The notes beneath the pieces were generated by a model, which was not told the DNA's origin, searched no databases, and saw only the letters and a program-made list of their open reading frames with translations. Source: Lophius americanus (taxonomy: Eukaryota > Chordata > Actinopteri > Lophiiformes > Lophiidae). Taken from it: a stretch of 64,000 bases of DNA. Where the stretch lies: the NCBI GenBank assembly GCA_037951165.1, contig JBBDHG010000116.1, positions 6,647,001 through 6,711,000 on the forward strand. The letters are read 5' to 3'. A program made the position numbers and the translations under genes. Positions within the stretch are counted from its first letter, which is position 1. Each line of letters opens with the position of its first letter. Below, one piece after another: positions 1-13,100 of the stretch.

Positions 1-136
1 AACCTTACCATAAATTCAACAATTCTGACTCCACGTCCATAATTTATTACATCAAAACGTGGGAAAACTTGTGCTGCTTCATTTCATGCCAGAATGGAAT
101 CAATCAACCTGATACTTTTGGCTGAAGAGTACGTGG

Positions 137-1000
137 AGTATCGGGGGGGTATTTCAAGATGCAGACTCAACAAACTCTGACTTTATCCCTGAGGTCAGGC
201 TCTTAACAAGTCTGAGATGAGAAACTTGGTATTTACGGTTTCAGAACCGCTGATCTTAGCTGGTTCAATCAATTCCGAGTGAGTTGACTCTGAATCATAA
301 TTGCGTACGAGGACGATCGAAAGCCATCGTCAATGGAGCTCAGCTAGTGTGACGGTAACCAGGGAGACGCTATGGTCCCATACGTCACGCCATTGAGCAG
401 GAAGTTTAAATGCGTTCAGGAGCAGATATTGAAAAAAAAAGAAACGACTTCATCAGAGAAGGAGATGAAACTGCCGTGGGAGGGAATTGTTGCCTGAGTA
501 TCTATTAGATTTATCACGTTTTCTCTGAACGTTTTCTCTGAATGTAGTGGTGTGATGATAGGGAACTGACTTTGATTTTCGTTCATGGGTACTAAGCTCA
601 TGTGACAGCAGAAATACAAATACAGAGTTAGTCCTGGGTGGCCAGAGGGAGAAGATTCTCACGCTTCAAGAAAAAACTGGAGTGAAATGCAGAGACTTTG
701 CTTGGATGCGAGGGACGAGAGTTTTACGTTTGTTATTCGGATCAATCAGGGAATGAAAGCAAATTCTATTTGGGTCACTTAGCGACTTAGAGAGACAGAC
801 ACAGCTCTGCTTCAGGCTCTGGAGGAGGAGAACTCAGGTACAACCTCGGGCTTCCTTTAAGTAAACCCTCCAGTGTGCAGGTTAGGATCACAGAAGTAAG
901 CGCCGTAACAGAGTCAGAGACTCGCTCTCTGGAATTTAAAACCCACCGTTGCCATCAGAAGCAGCTAAACCTGAACCCCCCCTCAGATGGACCACCAAAC
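137..1000 (+). mobile_element. Probable DNA-transposon remnant (Harbinger-like, uncertain)
   Basis: The stretch opens with a G run and GTATTTCAAGATGCAGACTC, followed by a run of ACTCTGAG/TTGACTCTGA motifs and GTTTCAGAACCGCTGATC. This resembles the repetitive ends of a fish DNA transposon that I associate with PIF/Harbinger. Downstream, near 470, the words CCGTGGGAGGGAATTGTTG could derive from a Myb-like domain. There is no intact frame and I could not place the opposite terminal repeat. Family is uncertain. Confidence 0.35.
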
Positions 1001-3030
1001 ACCTCAACTACTTCCACTGTAATTATTTCCATTTTCATTTAACTTTTTTTTCAAACTTTCTTTAAAGTGAATATTCCTGAACTTAGTCTGGACCGACTCT
1101 ATATTCTTTTTTTCAGCACCTCCTTGGATACCAGCTACGGTTTGACCCAGAGCCTCAGTCTCACCCGGTTATTTCATTTTTGTCTCTGTCTCTCTCTCCT
1201 GTTTCCTGCTTTCATCTTAGTGCAAGTGTCTCCCACACACACAAACACTCACGTACACACGCACAGACACACAAACAGAGATAGGTCACATGACCTAATT
1301 AGTCTAGTCCCAGTCATGTGGGTGTGGTCATAGGCGTGGTCAAATGGCTTCCTTGCTCTGTGAGAGGAGCAGTAGGTGAGATTCACCTACAGTACATGAA
1401 GGACATGCAGTAGGCCGGTAAATCAGACCTAGATCTACACAATGGTTTCCTGTAGCCATGCCACACCCCAACAGGAGGTCCACCATGTTGAATCATGAGA
1501 CCATTTCTGTCATTTCCATAACTCTTCAAGCGACCTCCTGCCACAGACTTCACCTGACTCACAATTTCAACAATGTGATCTCAATGCTAAATGTTCTATT
1601 CCCCCCTAAAGGTTGCAAACTGGAGGCATCTAAGTCCTATATCCTACACGTAACCTTGAGGCACACATTTAAATGTACTGCAAAATCTATTATTTTTAAT
1701 CTAGCCTTACTACCTTTTTTTTTTTTTTTCAACAAATACATCCCATATGTACATAAACTTGTCTTGTACATGCGTGTGATCTGTGCATCTGTTAGTCGCT
1801 TGACGTCATATACTCATGAGCAGTTTATCATACAGTCTTGCAAATTTTGACAAACAATTGATTAACGCTTCATAACACAGTAATAAATGATTTTTACTGA
1901 GTACATCTGTATCACCAGGAGGCCGGAGTATTTCTTTTTAAACGTGTGAGTTGCTTTTCTCTTACGGATGGACCACTAGTGACAACATGACATACGACTT
2001 TCACGTGATAGCAAAGGCAACCAAAGAAATTAGGTTGTTATTGTATTGGTTTCAAAATCTATTAGTCTCTCATATTCTATTAACACTGAATGTCTTTGTA
2101 CAAAGGCTCCCTAAAACAATTTCCTGAATTTCTGTTAACTACATTTACTTATACATGATATTTAAAAAGGTCAATTCTTAATTGTGTGGGGCCACAGGTT
2201 TAAGTTCTGCTCATTGGTTATTCTAAGTAAAGCCTCGCCTGAATCATATATCCAAAATAAACTTAAAATAACTTTACAACTATCCTGTGTGTTTGCATAA
2301 CCTCGGCATGTATGGACAGGAAACACCTAAAATAATTTATTTTTAGTGTCATTAATCTGTGATTTAACACAAAAATATTTCTATTGTCACCTGATTTTTT
2401 TTCAGACATATAAGGCTTTAACACCATTATGTTACAATAACACCATGAAAGAAAACAATCAGCGAATTTGCTCAAAAAGTCTTTGATAATTACTGCATCT
2501 AATTTGATAGAAATGCCACAAAGTTCATATTCTACTACACAGTTATTGTGGGATATGACGAGGAGGACTCTCCATTTGGCAAATACTGCAACCTTTGAAT
2601 GTGACATAAAAATAGTGTTTCATTAAAATTTTGCATTGTTGCATTGTCTACAATTTAAAAAAATGCAAAAACTACTTAGGAGCCCAATTATGGGCAGAAA
2701 AAAGGTTAAGAGTCAACATGCACTGAAAGAATGTTAGAAGATCGGTGATCCAAAGTCCATCATATTACTTGTATTACTAATACAAAATCTTCTGCCTGAG
2801 GAGGTGCATCAGGTAAGTCAATACTGGTCAGTCACAGAAATACAACGGGATACTGATAAGCCTTGGATTGCAAGATTTCTCATTAATAACTTTTGTAGAA
2901 TTATATTTGATGAAGTACAATTCAAATTACTTTTGATGGGTTGATCTCAATAGTCTGAACTTATTGGCAGAATTTAGATCTTATAGCTCTATTGTCTTAA
3001 GGGACATTTTGCATATTTGATATATTACTG
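1001..3030. other. No recognisable gene; A+T-rich sequence
   Basis: A short CA-rich patch at 1235-1280 and a T run near 1712-1729 are the only structured parts. Short open frames here lack any recognisable domain. Confidence 0.6.
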
Positions 3031-3039
3031 TGGACCTTT

Positions 3040-4330
3040 GGGTTTAGTACCCATCGGGATCTATGGGTAACGTGAGCTCACTCCCTGCAGGGATAGGGTT
3101 GAGGTTGGGTACAAAAGGGTACAGGCAACAGGTGAGGAAGAACACCAGGGCTGCCAACCCCTGGCATAGCCTACTCGTTTTAGGTTTGTGGAATGTCACC
3201 GCTCTGGTGGAAAAAGAATAAGAGCTTGTGCGGGAGATGGAGCAGTATCCGTTGGGCTCTACCCACACAAAATCCTGGATAGGGGCTGGACTTTATCCTT
3301 TTCCAGAGTTGCCCATGGTGAGTGGCATCGAGGGGACGTGGGAATACTCACAAATATCAGTTTGAGTGTTTCTGTGTCAGAGTTTTCCCCAGAGAACTAA
3401 AGGGTTGCCTTAATGTGAGTGAATGTTAAAGGAGGGAAGGCTCTGACTGTGATCTGGGCCTACGCACCGAACAACCATTTGGAGTATTCGGGAGTTTCTC
3501 GCTGGGGTTCTAGAAAGGACCCCATCTAGGGACTCTATGTTTCTCTTGGGCAACATCATCGCTCACGTTGGCAGCAATGGAAAAACCCTGGAGGGGTGTG
3601 ATTGGGAGAAATGGTCTGCCTAATCTAAACCAGAATACGGCTTTGTTATTGGACTTCTGTGCTCGTCATGGACTGTCCATACAAACAGCATGTTGGAGCA
3701 CAAAATGCCTCACAAGTGTACTTGGTACAAGGCCACCTTCCACCGAAGATTTATGATGGACTTTGTGATTGTATGATCAGATCTGCGTCTGTATGACATG
3801 GAGACTGGAGTGAAGAGAGGAGCTGTCCACTGATCACCAGATCAGATGATGAGGGAGGCTGCACGACATCCCTGGTTCCAACATATTTCAGGGGACATGG
3901 AATCTGAGTGCTCCATTGTGGAGGCCCCTGCTAGCAGCTGAGGCCATGGTTCCTTGCCTGGAAGCAGTGGACTGTCCCCTTCATGTTGGGGATGAGTTAC
4001 TGTCTCATGCAAAGGAGTTTAAATATCTCGGTGTCTTGTTCTCGAGTGATGGTAAAATAGACCGGTAGTTGGAAAGGTGGTTCGGTGGCGGTTACTGCAT
4101 CAGCAGTAATGCAGGTGCTGTATTGGTCTGTTGTGGGGAAGAAAGAGCTGAATCGTAGGGTAAAGCTCACAATTTACCACTCCATCGACATTCCAACCTC
4201 CCCCTTAGGTCACTAGTTCTGGTAAGTCAATATCACTGTCTAGAAAAGCCGTAACGGAAAATGAAGGCTGGAAACTTCTCATATGTGGCTAGCATCTTTA
4301 AAGTCTGTTAAAGTTATTATGAGGGTTCTC
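3040..4330 (+). mobile_element. Rex3 (RTE-clade) LINE remnant
   Basis: Degenerate but colinear pieces of a Rex3-type ORF can be read across frames: endonuclease words (CHRSGGKRIRACAGDGAVS, then ILDRGWTLSFSRVAHGEW, GGKALTV, APNN, GVIGRNGLPNLNQ, LLLDFCARHGLSI) and then, from about 3910, the 3' part of the reverse transcriptase (VDCPLHVGDELL, EFKYLGVLFSSDGK, KELNRRVKLTIYHSI). The central reverse transcriptase is deleted between about 3780 and 3910. Many stops and shifts make it dead. Confidence 0.75.
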
Positions 4331-6240
4331 ACTTTAACTGGATGACTCGTCTTTAGTCTATTATCTTAATGTATGACCTCATGGGGCAGCTTATGCCTGA
4401 ACAAGATACTAAGCCAGTCTGCTCCCTATGCCTATTCCACGGGTGTGCTAGTCCCTCCTGGGTAACTCATGATGAGAAGCATGGACGTGAAAAGAAGTAT
4501 AATTCATGGACCATGTTCACTGAGGGCTTGTATTATGTAATGAACAGTATGGATCTTAGATTGATTTTAATGTCAGTGGAATGTCAAAATATTCTTGATA
4601 AGCCGCATCAAAATGGAATAAGCCTTTAATCTCCACATATAGTAGAGCATCATACTTCCACGAGCCAAAATGAATTCATACTGGGGACAAATTTACCTTT
4701 TTGTCTCTGTTCTAGCCAAAATAAAATAGTAACTATGAAAATTTTGGTTAAAGAACATACAAAAAAAAAGTGTTTTTTGCAAGTTGTTAATGTTTAATCA
4801 AATTTTCAATTCTTAAAAAAACTCACAAAAGTAGCTCAAACTGAAAATAACCAGTCCTAATGCCAGAACTCAAGCAACTCAATGGGGAAAAGCATGTTTA
4901 TTGGTGACGGTTACAGGTCAACAACAGTGGACAAAAGGCATATTTCTATCTAGCATGCTGAAATCATAAAAGTCAAGTGCTAAGTGAACAAGGACAATAG
5001 AGAGTTTGATTTTATGCGGGCGAGTTGATGAGATATAATGTCAGAGATAAATTCCATTTCAATTTGTTCCTTAAGAATGAGGCTGTCAAAAGCCTTTACG
5101 ATCTTCGCTCTGGTATTACACAGGCTCCACAAGGCGCCTACTTTTGCCATGAACTGTCCTATAGCAAGGCAGATTTAGCCTTAAAAAGCCTACTTAGGTG
5201 TTATTTCACAACAGGTATTCTTCCTTTAAATTATATTATTCTGTAAAATATAAAAAAAATACTTCCGTGCATTAAAAATTAATATAATGACTCCAAAAAT
5301 ATAGTAAGAAAACAGGCCCTCAGACGATGTTAACTAAGTCTGATCATACATCACTCTGACATCCTGGGATCCTTCATTGGTCTGCGGTGCCTTCATGTTT
5401 ACGTGACACAGGTTTTTCACCATTTCATAAAGCTGAAGTATATGATCAGCTGGCTCACATCCAGGTTTCTCGTTTACGTGACCTTTAATTTACGAAGTCA
5501 AAGTGAAAGAAATCCATGCACTGTCTGGAGCAGAAGCAGATTTTTCAGCTGTCACAAACTGATAAGGATGTAACTGGAATGGATACCAGGATGAACCATC
5601 GATGGAGCACAACTATTAAAAGAAACAATCATTTCCCTCTCCGGTAGCCTCAGAAGGCCCCATTTCCTCCAAGTCTTACCTTTATACTTAATTATTCTAG
5701 AAAAAAATTAAGATGTTTTTGACCAGGATAAAAATGTCCAGCTATTTGCACAGACGCTGAAGATAATTTAGCTGGTTAGGGTTTGCTATACTTCTACTCT
5801 GTGTGTGTGTCATTACCGGTTAAAGGCTTTCAAAATCTTAATCACACAGAAGGCTGCAAAGGTTAAATAAATATTTACAAAGGAATTTTTGATTACACTA
5901 ATTAGTTCATTCTGAAACAAAAACAGACTCATGAATAGTTACGGGACTAAATACAACCGTTTTGTGTTGTGTACCTGACTTTGTACACAAAGTTGCACCT
6001 TTTAGCTAGAAAAGGGAGTTTGAGTTTGAATTTGCTTCAGACCATGTGCTTTCATTTAAATACGGCCGACCGGATTCCTTCCACCGGACTCTTTCACTAT
6101 TTTAACTACTATGAATATTTTGGTTGCAGACTTTTAGTGAAACTATTCAAATGATTACCTACCACAGAAACTATCAACCTTTTCAACAGTTATTGGGATA
6201 TTAGGCAGAAGTGAGAGGCAAATTTTGTTTCTGGCAGGCC
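4331..6240. other. No recognisable gene
   Basis: A+T-rich sequence. A short open frame at 4369-4629 (+) has no recognisable domain. I see no promoter, RNA gene or terminal repeat. Confidence 0.55.
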
Positions 6241-6244
6241 CTGA

Positions 6245-6332
6245 CCCTAAACCTAACCCTAACCCAAAGCCTAACCCTAACCCAAAGCCTAACCCTAACC
6301 CTAAACCTAACCCTAAGCCTAAGCCTAAGCCT
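6245..6332. repeat. Interstitial telomere-like array, variant CCCTAA hexamers
   Basis: Fourteen contiguous in-register hexamers: canonical CCCTAA mixed with ACCTAA, GCCTAA and CCCAAA variants. CCCTAA is the C-rich strand of the vertebrate telomere TTAGGG. A short LGLG-repeat frame on the minus strand is only a reading of this array. Confidence 0.93.
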
Positions 6333-6334
6333 TT

Positions 6335-7300
6335 ATGTAAGTGACATTTGAATGATGTCAGAATAAGAATCCTAAGACCATAGATTGGGTTACAAATGTG
6401 TCCGTGCCACAATAATAACAATAACAAGACTTTTTTAACATATTATATTCTCACTGTGGTTCAGGATGGACAAACAATTTCTGACATGGCATTCCAACCA
6501 TTACTTACGTTTCCCACCACTGTCTGACTTTACAACTGGCAGCAAAAGACTGGAAATCAGTTTTGATGACGGGTGACTTTGTTTGGTTTCAGACTATAAT
6601 GATGTTTATCCTCCAATTCTACTCCATTTCCTACAGTTTTGAATATGAGCAGTTTTATCGGTCCTTTAAAAAGACCCAGCTTTAATAATTAATGTCCTTT
6701 TTGAAACAGTCAAAGCGTGTTTGTTTGCTATGCTATTGATACTTCCATGCTATTAATTTATTGCAAGAGGGAGAAATTATTGAAGTTATATTAAAACTAG
6801 TTGGAGCTCACTGTAAAGTCTATATTAGAAATGGAATATGTCATAATCCTGAAATGGGAACACAATCAACAACAGGTTGGTCGAGAGACCCAAGAACACC
6901 AATCTTGTTGATCATCATTATTCTTTTCATCTTCTGGTGATATTGTGTCACATCATGGCTTTTCACCAACGTCATATGGCTTAATGATTTTCAACTCCAT
7001 TTTGTGGAGTGGTGGCTCTTGGAATAGATTGTTGATTGGGGTCAAGGTGCAGATCCAGGAAACCAAGCAGCCTTGGCAAAGGTAGGTGTTCTCTGAGTGC
7101 TCTTACGGTTGTTAAAATGGTTTTAACAGTTTCATACAGACAAATGATGAATCCCTTTAAAAGTGTTGGGATATTTTTAGAAAGCTGTTTATTCCTCTAT
7201 TCAAGCTTTACACACTGGGAGAGTCTGTCAGGACAGTCAAAGAGGACTAGAAGGTCCCTCAGAGAGGGCTGTCATCCTCCTATGGCTGGGTATGACCCCC
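6335..7300. other. No recognisable gene
   Basis: Mostly A+T-rich unique-looking sequence. The small open frame at 7036-7413 (+) has no recognisable domain and runs into the dispersed repeat at 7308. Confidence 0.5.
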
Positions 7301-7307
7301 CGGTGGC

Positions 7308-7800
7308 TGGGTTAGAGCGCATACCTCTGCCAAGACTGCAAAAACGTTCCTGCATCCACTCTTCGGCCTGCATCTCCCTGAAAATCCAATTTTCTCTTCC
7401 CGATGCAAAATAAAATTTGTGGAAACTCATTGAGATACTTATTTAACTAATAAACTAGAGTAGCATTCATTAGAGCATGTACTTCCACCAAGGATTGACA
7501 ATCCTACAAGTGCTTGCCAGAATATTATTCTCCAAAATATCATTAAAGCATAAAGAAAATTGATAATGTAGTTTTTGCAAAATTTGGTTAAAAGTTGAAA
7601 AGTACCTTATCTCACAATTTTGTGTGAAAAAATCTGTTCCTCTGCACAGATCACTATCAAACTTGTTTTGGTACTTTTTTCTTGCCCATCCCTTATCATT
7701 CTAAATAAACTTTGTGGAAATCCATCAATGCGTTTTGGTGTGATCCTGCTTAACTAACTAATTCTGTGTCCACGCAAAATTAGATTTTTGCTTCGCAGTA
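7308..7800. repeat. Dispersed teleost repeat, two degenerate copies
   Basis: GAGCGCATACCTCTGCCAAG at 7314 and GTACTTCCACCAAGGATTGA at 7479 resemble the start of a common fish repeat. TTGTGGAAATCCATCAATGC and GTGATCCTGCTTAACTAAC near 7711-7760 resemble its inner part. Two tandem, decayed copies seem likely. The class is not known to me. Confidence 0.45.
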
Positions 7801-9877
7801 CTCACTTAATTAAAATTTGCCTCACTTGTGCAAATGTCCCGACATCATCACTCATCAAGTTTACACAAGAATCATGAATAATCCAAAATAAACAATTATT
7901 TCCATAATTTCCACCCGTCATCCGAAGTAAGCAAAATTGCTGTTTTGAATGTTGTAGGGATAATGGATACACGGAAAAACCACATCATTCTCCAGAGGCA
8001 CACGGACACACCTCAGGGTGTCCACATACGGCAACAAAAAGCAAGTCCTCCTCTTCCACACCGCCATACTACTGACATACCAAGGCTTGACGTCAGGAGA
8101 ATCTCAATTCTGATAGGGTTTCATGTCACAACATCACGCAAATCTGTTTGCATCTCATGGTTTAAATTGACTTTGCATTTAATTTTACTGTATGAAAAAT
8201 GTATATCGTGCAGAGACAGAAACATTGCAATGAAAACAGAACTTATTTGGGCAAGGTAACAAACGTCTGACTAAAAATATCTCCAAAATGTCCATTACGC
8301 AGCAATTAGTACTGTTCTTGGCCACAGTATAACCAATAATAGTCTGTCCCTGTCTAAACAACACACTAGGGATTGATCATTGTCTGCATACTAGAAGTTT
8401 TGTTCATTGCTCTATTTATAAAGGTTTCTGTAAAATAACATTAGGGATGTTTAAAACATGACATATTATTATCTTCTCTATTGTCTTACATTATGTGCAT
8501 ATTCCTAAACAGCTATTTCCTAAACTCCTTCTCTCTATGCTAACTGGAGCCAGTAGTGGGATGCACATCCGTCATTCAATTTGACGTTATACTGGCCAAC
8601 TACAAAAGTCAAACTAAATTTCCACTACAGCCTCAGAGGTTAATTATATCGGTTAAAATGTTATTGCAGCATTTAAGCAAAAATATTAAATTAGTAACAT
8701 ACCTGTATATACAGTCAAAGATCTGAAACAAGAAAAAAATACAAACGGTAATAGTAATAGAAAGAAAATCTAAGCATAATGAAGGGTAATTTGTCAGCCA
8801 TGACTGAGCGTATTCTTTTCACTAGAAGTATTAGTTTGTTGTTTTTACATGAATTATGTCAATGATCCCAATGGAATCCTAGTTATGGGATGCACCCACC
8901 AAAAATAGACTGAGGGGTACTACATTGATCCCAAACTATTCCTGTTCATTCTATTGTACACAAAACATATCTGTGTTGTTTTAATAAAGTGCCTTCAGAG
9001 GTGTGCAGATTAAGAAATGCAAATCTGCTTTTCTACATAATTAGAGGATATCTATGTACAGAAAGGACAGAGATGAAAGGCTTGAGATGCCCTATGGGTA
9101 CTTAAATAGTTTCCTCCAAGAATAGCATTTGCTTTTCTGCTGTGTTTGGTTTTACATCACTGCTACAGGTGTAAGAAAAACTGCCTTCTTCTTTTTTTAG
9201 CCTGCCATGTCATACCCCATACAAAGGCTGGACATAATTAAAACACGGTAGTCATTGTGGGAAAACTTCTGTCAGCTAATAAGGTGATGGCTGAACTCAT
9301 TTCAGGCTATAGTTTGGAGTGTTATCAGTGTTATTGGACTGTTTCCAGTCACATCATTATCTATAATTGCAATGTTTTTGACGGCAGTCAATTTTCCTGA
9401 CAGCAGTGAAATTGCCTGACTTTTGATTTGCTTGCAATTTTCAGATGATGTAAATTCAGACCCACAAATCTGTAACGCTCAATCAGTTGTAAAACAGCTG
9501 ACTGAACTTTTGGCGGATTGGTGATGTGTTGGGGAAGCAGTAAAGATTAAAATAACAATAATATCACACCTCAAAACTATGGCCTTACGCTGGTACTCAA
9601 CATAACTAAAAAAAACTAAAATGTTGTTAACACCAGTAAAATATCAGAATCTTAAGCATAGGTATTGTCACAGAACTATTGTAACTAATTTCAGTTTGTG
9701 AGTGTGTAGCCACAACTTGTATTTGTTTCTGTTTTGCTAAATCTAACTTACTGAAGAAATGGTTTCTAACTCCGTTACACGAAGGCTTGTGTAATTGAAT
9801 AGTGGTCAGTTGTTTAGATCCCTGTCTTCATTCCTCTCTGACTCCTTCATCTTTCTCCTTCCCATCAGCCTCTTCAA
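7801..9877. other. 3' flank of hisat; no other gene seen
   Basis: A+T-rich. It must contain the hisat 3'UTR at its right end (transcribed leftwards from 9877), but no clear minus-strand AATAAA close to the stop codon was found. No other feature recognised. Confidence 0.5.
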
Positions 9878-10106
9878 CTAGATAGCGTCTGACTCCACCA
9901 CACACTGCTCCGTGTACTCCTTCACCAGCTCCACCCTCAAGGTGTTACGGCAGAATTCAGTCATGGGCTTCCAGAGGGGTGGATCCAGGAACATCTGACA
10001 CATGACATGACCCTTCAAGGCGGCGGTGTGGCGCTGCAGGTGGCACAAAAACTGCTGCCGGGCCAGGTCCAGGTCTTTTCCGAACATGTCAATATTGAGG
10101 TAATAC
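9878..10106 (-). CDS. hisat: hisat coding exon 4 (terminal)
   Basis: This exon is 229 nt. It starts with G that completes the split Trp codon, then YYLNIDMFGKDLDLARQQF, and ends VVESDAI followed by TAG at 9880-9878. Its acceptor AG is at 10108-10107. The pyrimidine tract in front of it is a TTTC microsatellite (10115-10166 on the plus strand as GAAA). No clear AATAAA signal was found within a few hundred bases downstream, so the 3' end of the transcript is undefined. Confidence 0.9.
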
Positions 10107-13100
10107 CTGTATTTTTAGAAAGAAAGAAAGAAAGAAGGAAAGAAAGAAAGAAAGAAAGAAAGAAAAACACAAAGAAACAAAGAAAGACAGAGTCATCCAA
10201 TTGACTGTATAAAGGATATTTTTTATCATATCCCTGAAAAGTTTGGCATATAATACTGACCTGGACCTTAGTTGAGGGAAGAACAGGATTGATTTTGGGC
10301 AAGCTACTAAGCCTCGTAAGTTAGTCTTGTGGGGAAATCTCACGCAGCTATGGCAACAGTATAATAATTGACTTCTTATTCTAATGCCAGGAGCTAGTTG
10401 TGTTTCTATGACCACCATCAACAACCGCACTGTTTTGTTTGCCAAAATTGGGCAAAGCCCAAAATAGATCCCAATGTGGTCCCAGGCCAGATCAAACATG
10501 CAATCCCTCCTGCTAGTTCTGGGTCCACCCTGGGGTCTCCTTAATGTTTGATGCAACTGAAAAACCTCAAATGGGAGGCGTCTTTTCAGATGCATAACCT
10601 ACCTCATCTGGCTCCTTTTGACCTGAAGGATCAGCAGCTCTTCACCAAGCTCCCTCTGAATATCTGAGCTCTACACCGTATCTCTAAGGCTAAGGTGGTC
10701 ATAGCACTTCTGGTCCTGGTCATAGCACTTCTCCAAATCCACAAAACATAAAGAAACCAGAGGGGGAAATTTCAATGACTGCCCAAGTAAGCCAGTGTCA
10801 AAAGTTGGACTAGGGTTCCATGACCAGGACAGAATCCACATTGTTCCTTCTGAAACCAAGGTTTGACAATTTATTGGAGCCTCCCTTCCAGAACCAAGGA
10901 GGGAACTTTGAACAGAAAAGCTGGCAAGTTTGATTCCCCTATAGTTGGAAACTTACTCATCAGGCCATCTTTTAAAAAGTAGGATCACCAACATAGTCTG
11001 CCACTCCACAGGTCACTGTCCCCATTCGTCACTCGGAAATGGAATAGCGTGTCAACCACGATAGCCCAACAATGTCCAAAGCCTTCAGAAACTCAGGGCA
11101 AATCTCATCTACCCTTGGCGCCTTCCCATTGGAAAACTTCTTCACTAAATCAGCGACCTCTGCCAGGGAAATCACCTCAGTACAGTTATCGGCTCTGCCT
11201 GTACACAGTCTGAGCCAAGCCCTGCTTTCCCCTCCTGAGTTGTCGAACAGTTTGCCAGAACGTCTTTGAGATTGACCAGAATTCCATTTCCATAGCCCCA
11301 AAATCCTCCTACACCTGGGTTTTGGCATCAGCAACTGCCAAGGCTGTGGCCCTTCAGGTCTCTAAATACCTGTCTGATGCTTTATGAGACCCCTTGGCTA
11401 ACTAAGTCTGAAAGACCTCGTCCTTCAGTTTGACAGCTTTCATCACCACTACCCAGCAGCTACTCAGGTTGCCACCATGACAGGTATAAATGACCTTCTG
11501 GTCAAAGCTGCTAGCAGTCCACAATGGTGGACTCAAACTTGGTCTAATCAGATTCCATATCCAGGACCCCCCTTGGGATGGGTAGGAACTTCCTCTGGAG
11601 GTGCGAGTTGAAGATCTGATGGACAGGGGCCTTCGCCGGCCGTTACCGGTTCACCCTCATTACTCGTTTGTGTTTACCAGGTTTGTCCGGCAGCCTTCCT
11701 CGCCATCTGATCCAACTTATCACCAGGTGATGATCAGTGGTCCGCTCTGCTCCTCTCTTCACCCGACTGTCCAACAAATACAGCCGCCAATCTGATTGTA
11801 CAATCACAAAGTCCATCCTAAATCTTTTCCGAAAGGAGGCCTGGTATCAAATACACTTATGATCCACCTTAAACTAGAACATAGTGTTTGTTATGGAGAG
11901 TCCATGAGTAGCACGGAAGTCCGATAACAAAGAACCACAGATCATTCCTCCCAATCCCGCCCCTCGAGGTTTCTCCATCATTGCCAACATGGGCGTTGAA
12001 GTCTTAAGGAATAACTGAAGAGTCCCTGGATGGAGTCCTTTCTAGGACATCACCCGGATCCTCCAAGAAGACCAGAAGCTTCTAATTGTAGCTCGTTACG
12101 TAGGCAAGGGCAAGAGTCGTAGCTTTTTCTCCTGCAACCTTCAGGTGCATAGAGGGAACCCTCTTGTTCTAAAGCGAAAACTCTAACACGAGGTACTCAG
12201 ATGGAGGTTTGTGAGTATTCCCCATCCGTCCCGATGCCTAGTACCATAGGCAACACCAAAAAGGGATTGAGCACAGCCCCTATCCAGGATTTTGATTCTG
12301 GAAACAATGCGGTGGGTAGAGGAGAGTGCGGCTAAATCCAGCTCGTATCGTCTATCTCCAGCAGGAGCTTCGGTTCATTTCCGTCAGAGAGGTGACATTC
12401 CATATACTTAAAATATAAAAGCTTCGTATTAGTTTATATATTTATTTTTGGCCTTCTTAAAAAAACAAAACAGGGGCATAGCAGTCAAGGTCATATTGGG
12501 TTGACGTTACGTGAAACTGAGTGATGCACAATGAGCTGCGAAATTGTCATTTGTTCTGGAAACTATATGATAACGAGCTAAAGGAGATGATAAATGTTCC
12601 TGTTCTTGGTGATGATCTCCACTATGGAGCTAGCTGTGAGCCAATGACTGCCATCACCAACCCAACAGAGGACAATAAAATCTGTGAAGAGGTTCTGTAG
12701 AGGTTTCTCCAGGCGGTTGGGTGTGAACTAGAAAGAAGGGTTAAATACATCATATTTTATTCACTAAAGCTTTTATATGAAAGTACTGTACCGGTCCAAT
12801 TTAGTCCAACTGTGCCTCATATGAACAACCACAAAGAGATCTAACGTATTTTTGTCATATTTTACTGTAATTATTCATATTTCACTCTACCAAGGTGATT
12901 TTTTTTAAAAACACAGTTTATTCTATCTGTACCCTAAGTCCACAAAAAAGTGGATTGGGGGCTTTTTTGGAGGATATACCCTTGCTGTCAGGAACGACAG
13001 CGTGGGCATAGTTTGAAAAATGAATTAAGTTGACCTAAGTTAACTGTACTGGTAAAATAGACCTCAGGCAGAATTCTGATCTTTTTTTTTAACCCCTTCT

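Noticed and set aside
6155..6427. LGLGLGLG-repeat protein on the minus strand
   Set aside because: It is a reading of the variant telomere-like hexamer array and has no other coding sign.
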